64,000 bases of DNA from Photobacterium proteolyticum (GTDB lineage Bacteria; Pseudomonadota; Gammaproteobacteria; Enterobacterales; Vibrionaceae): contig NZ_MJIL01000099.1 of NCBI RefSeq assembly GCF_001939735.1, positions 233,307 through 297,306 on the forward strand. Direction: 5' to 3'. The translations under genes and the position numbers were made by a program. The notes under the pieces are model-generated. The model saw only the letters and a program-made list of their open reading frames with translations. It had not been told where the DNA came from and made no database searches. Positions 61,690 through 64,000 of this stretch are shown here, one piece after another (the first letter of the stretch is position 1; every line of letters begins with the position of its first letter).

Positions 61690-62751
61690 ATGCTGAGATT
61701 CCGTAACACAGTCTGGCTGGCTATATTGTCACTCGCCGCCCTGTATTGCACCTATTCCACCGCAGAAAAGGTAACCTATGACGAGCTGAACAATGGTGAC
61801 ATCATTACTGTTACCTTAGATCAGCTACTTCCTACTCAGGCCGTTCTCAGCTATGACAGAGAGTATGCCCGACTCAGCCGTTACAAAGACAACCTAAAAC
61901 ATATGTATAACGATCTCTGCCAGATCAACGGTGCCAAAGGTGTCAAGAAGTGGGGAGAAGAGTCACAGCCTACCGATCCATCTAGCTATACCTGCTCTGA
62001 CAAAACCGGCACACATACTGATGCACTCAATACGGTTGTTATCGGTCCCCAAAAAGGCAGCCTCTATCTCACCAAGGGCCATCATCTTTTTTCAACGTTC
62101 TGGGATATGCCTAATGGTGGTACCAGTGTCCCGGTAACAGTAAGAGTTGCCCATAATTTATTTGGTTCTGGTGAGGATTTTTGGCCGGAAATGAGCAATG
62201 ACCAAGAGGTGTGGCTGTACGATTCAAAAGGCGAGAAAATAAAAACCGATGATTTACCGGAATATATTGGTCAGAAGCAGATGAAACATGACAAGTATCT
62301 TTCACTCGTCCATTTTCTGAATGGAATCAGCTATTCCCCCCCGGTGAAAAAGAGCAAGAATGATAAAGCCAATTCGGATTCGTTCATTCCTTTTCTGGAG
62401 CTACATTGGGCACTTGAAGTTCGCAAACATATGAAAGTATCGGACTACAACCTAAACGAGCCTGAGGAGTATGCTGCGGCTCTGGCAGAAGCGGCAACCG
62501 TCATGGTTGATCTGCCTGACGATGCAGTTATCGGACAATCAACACTAACCGCTAAGGAAATGGGGAAATTCAGTCAAGTAGACAGCAAAGCATTAGCCGC
62601 ACTAATCAATGATAAGACGTCCGGTTTCAATCATGCTCTATCCTATCGATTGGCGAAAAAAGAAAAATCGACCCCAAAAAGGTTACTTGAAGAGGAAGCT
62701 GCAGCAAAAGAAAAATCCCAGTCAAGCGAGGCAACCAATGATAGTGAGTAG
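61690..62751 (+). CDS. Exported ParB/sulfiredoxin-like protein (ParBc_2)
   Basis: A 353-residue protein with an N-terminal signal peptide (hydrophobic to about residue 20, then STAEKV). The body resembles the putative ParB-like nuclease family (ParBc_2): VTLDQLLPTQAVLSYDREYARLSRYKDN near the start and LYLTKGHHLFSTFWDMPNGG, where the GHH motif parallels ParB/sulfiredoxin GxxR-type active loops. The C-terminal 40 residues are Lys/Glu-rich. Secretion of such a fold is odd for a DNA-partition relative. Actual activity is unknown. Confidence 0.75.
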   Translation: MLRFRNTVWLAILSLAALYCTYSTAEKVTYDELNNGDIITVTLDQLLPTQAVLSYDREYARLSRYKDNLKHMYNDLCQINGAKGVKKWGEESQPTDPSSYTCSDKTGTHTDALNTVVIGPQKGSLYLTKGHHLFSTFWDMPNGGTSVPVTVRVAHNLFGSGEDFWPEMSNDQEVWLYDSKGEKIKTDDLPEYIGQKQMKHDKYLSLVHFLNGISYSPPVKKSKNDKANSDSFIPFLELHWALEVRKHMKVSDYNLNEPEEYAAALAEAATVMVDLPDDAVIGQSTLTAKEMGKFSQVDSKALAALINDKTSGFNHALSYRLAKKEKSTPKRLLEEEAAAKEKSQSSEATNDSE

Positions 62752-62807
62752 CTCCAATAAACTAAGCTACCGACTTCTGACTTTAAGCCATTCTACAACG
62801 AGCAAAA

Positions 62808-63704
62808 TCAATCAAGGGACTGCTCGTCGCATGCCCTATCAGGAACACATCGCTGAAGGTTGTCTTGCAACCAATGAATAAACCTTTGTTCAAGCTGATC
62901 ATCGGATGTTTTTTCCTGACTGAGTAACATATAACTATGTCCAGATAGCAGAAACCCGAATGGTGCAATAAGGTTGCCGCGTTTTAGATCATCAACAACG
63001 AGCGGGTATGAGCCTAGAGCCGCGCCAAGCCCATCTACAGCAGCCTGAAAACAAAAATAAAAATGGGCGAAAGACTGGCTTGAATTATCTAACAAACCCA
63101 TTTTTCCAGCGCTTTGACACCAACTAGCCCAAGCTTGTGGTCTTGTTTCACTGTGAAGCAACCTCACCTTACTTAAATCGCCTTTTACCTGTTGCCAGTA
63201 ACCTGGGGCGAACACCGGCCCTACCCACTCATCGACAAGTTTTGTCCGTTTATAATCATGCAGCAGCTCAAAGTCATCACGACGAATTGCCAACGACAAA
63301 GCGTTCACGCCCAATGTAACAGGTCCGCCTGCCGTTGATAGCCTGACATCCGCATTAGGCACTTGGGAATAAAAGTCGCTTAGCCGTGGCATTAACCAGC
63401 GCATGGTTAATGTTGGTTCGCAAGAGACTTCAAGACACTTGTTCCTCACAAGAGTTAACTTGTCGATCCCTTCATCAAGAGCGTCAAAGGCCTGTGTCGT
63501 GTATTCTTTTAACACCTCTCCCTCTTGCGTCAGGTATACATGCCTCCCTTTCTTGTAGAACAAATGTTGAGAGAGGTAACTTTCCAGTACTTTTATTTGT
63601 TTGCTGACAGCTCCGTGTGTAATGCACAGCTTGTCAGCGGCTTCACTATAGCTTGATGAAGACGCAGCAACATGGAAAACGTGGAATGCTTTCAAGTGTC
63701 TCAT
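62808..63704 (-). CDS. LysR-family regulator (GcvA-like) divergent from a LysE-type gene
   Basis: A 298-residue LysR regulator: HTH at about residues 15-45 (SSYSEAADKLCITHGAVSKQIKVLE) and a type-2 periplasmic-binding-like effector domain. The N-terminal sequence MRHLKAFHVFHVAASSSSYSEAADKL is typical of the GcvA/AmpR subgroup. Its start is 107 bases from the divergent LysE-type exporter gene, the usual arrangement in which such a regulator controls amino-acid export. With that exporter broken, the regulator may have lost its local target. Confidence 0.93.
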   Translation of the reverse strand: MRHLKAFHVFHVAASSSSYSEAADKLCITHGAVSKQIKVLESYLSQHLFYKKGRHVYLTQEGEVLKEYTTQAFDALDEGIDKLTLVRNKCLEVSCEPTLTMRWLMPRLSDFYSQVPNADVRLSTAGGPVTLGVNALSLAIRRDDFELLHDYKRTKLVDEWVGPVFAPGYWQQVKGDLSKVRLLHSETRPQAWASWCQSAGKMGLLDNSSQSFAHFYFCFQAAVDGLGAALGSYPLVVDDLKRGNLIAPFGFLLSGHSYMLLSQEKTSDDQLEQRFIHWLQDNLQRCVPDRACDEQSLD

Positions 63705-63811
63705 ATGTGAAAATTTCTCACAGTTCGATTGAAATTGTTTCGATTATAGTGACCTCAATAGCTCGTTACAATCAGTCCTAGTCAATCAGCAAACATCTAT
63801 TTGGAGTAATA

Positions 63812-63868
63812 ATGGAAGTTTTGGGCCTTGCGTTCTTAGGGTTACTTATCGTTATCAGCCCGGGTGCA
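63812..63868 (+). pseudogene. LysE-type amino-acid exporter, broken after about 19 codons
   Basis: ATG 63812 has GGAG five bases upstream. The frame reads MEVLGLAFLGLLIVISPGA, the classic start of LysE/RhtB-family exporters (helix 1 ending in SPGAD). After this the sequence changes to an array of 23-base repeats, and the frame ends 81 codons or fewer later with unrelated residues and a TAA in a T-rich stretch. It is therefore a truncated gene, interrupted by a mobile element whose remainder lies beyond the window. Confidence 0.8.
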
Positions 63869-64000
63869 TATTCCGGAGTATTGCGACCCCTGATTCCGGG
63901 ATTATCCGATCGCTCATTCCGGTTTAAACCGGAATACTTACTTTTTTTCTTTTAAATCAATTACTCACTATCCTTGCTATACATCAGAAGGCTGCAAGGA
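63865..64000. mobile_element. Left end of an IS21-family-like insertion (partial)
   Basis: ATTCCGG recurs at 63870, 63893 and 63916, exactly 23 bases apart, followed by CCGGTTTAAACCGG-type palindromic bases. Several tandem 20-odd-base terminal repeats are characteristic of IS21-family ends, where the transposase binds. The element probably starts with TG near 63865, inside the LysE-type gene; no transposase gene falls in the remaining bases, and a Shine-Dalgarno-like AAGGA stands at the very edge (63995-63999). Family assignment is inferred from the repeat pattern. Confidence 0.6.

Overview
The window looks like a chromosomal segment of a marine gammaproteobacterium of the Vibrionaceae (Photobacterium/Vibrio/Grimontia-like). 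Gsk, NAD-malic enzyme MaeA, NagK, HrpA, a RhlE-type helicase, TapT, DUF3802 and DUF3334 proteins, many chemoreceptors and GGDEF proteins, and a small palindromic repeat family all fit this; the family is an inference from gene content and remembered homologues, not a computed placement. No rRNA, tRNA, CRISPR array or prophage was seen.

Layout. 1-4.4 kb: end of an unknown gene, an exported protein, then a LysR regulator, a 35-residue membrane peptide and dgcN-dgcA (D-glutamate catabolism). 4.4-8.5 kb: an RsgA-type GTPase behind an elaborate leader, a BCCT transporter and a PgpB-type phosphatase. 8.5-15.2 kb: a complete curli region on the minus strand (XRE regulator, csgDEFG, csgB, two csgA genes, a csgC-like gene). 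Sequence comparison inside the window indicates that a csgB-csgA-csgC unit was duplicated and that the copies then lost different parts. 15.5-19.8 kb: a Cys/His-rich exported protein with a DUF411 protein, a zinc-finger protein facing a DUF2786 protein, and gsk. 19.9-22.7 kb: an operon for protein-thiocarboxylate-dependent cysteine synthesis: CysM-like synthase, JAMM peptidase, and one polypeptide fusing a ubiquitin-like carrier, an E1-like adenylyltransferase and a rhodanese. 22.9-33.3 kb: chemoreceptor, HrpA, a repeat protein, MATE pump, AraC regulator, TerB protein. 33.4-41.3 kb: HrpB-like helicase, a PhnD-like/GGDEF-EAL signalling pair, maeA. 41.7-45.2 kb: a cluster of exported and membrane proteins of unknown role (DUF2145, RDD, SanA-like). 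45.7-55.1 kb: DASS carboxylate transporter, oxidoreductase, FabH, Tag, a diguanylate cyclase, RhlE-like helicase, NagK, TapT. 55.2-62.8 kb: second chemoreceptor, DUF3802, a response regulator/diguanylate cyclase pair, glutaredoxin, DUF3334, and an exported ParB-like protein. 62.8-64 kb: a LysR gene divergent from a LysE-type exporter gene that is broken after its first codons by what looks like an IS21-family end.

How it fits together. Curli with its regulator CsgD, three proteins with GGDEF domains (one also with EAL) and two chemoreceptors give the segment a strong surface-attachment and signalling theme. Malic enzyme and the DASS transporter both handle C4-dicarboxylates. The points most worth a second look are the carrier-E1-rhodanese/JAMM/CysM operon, the reciprocal decay of the duplicated curli unit, the hairpin-rich leader with a 13-codon ORF before the RsgA gene, the palindromic repeat family (four copies here), and the disrupted exporter at the right edge.
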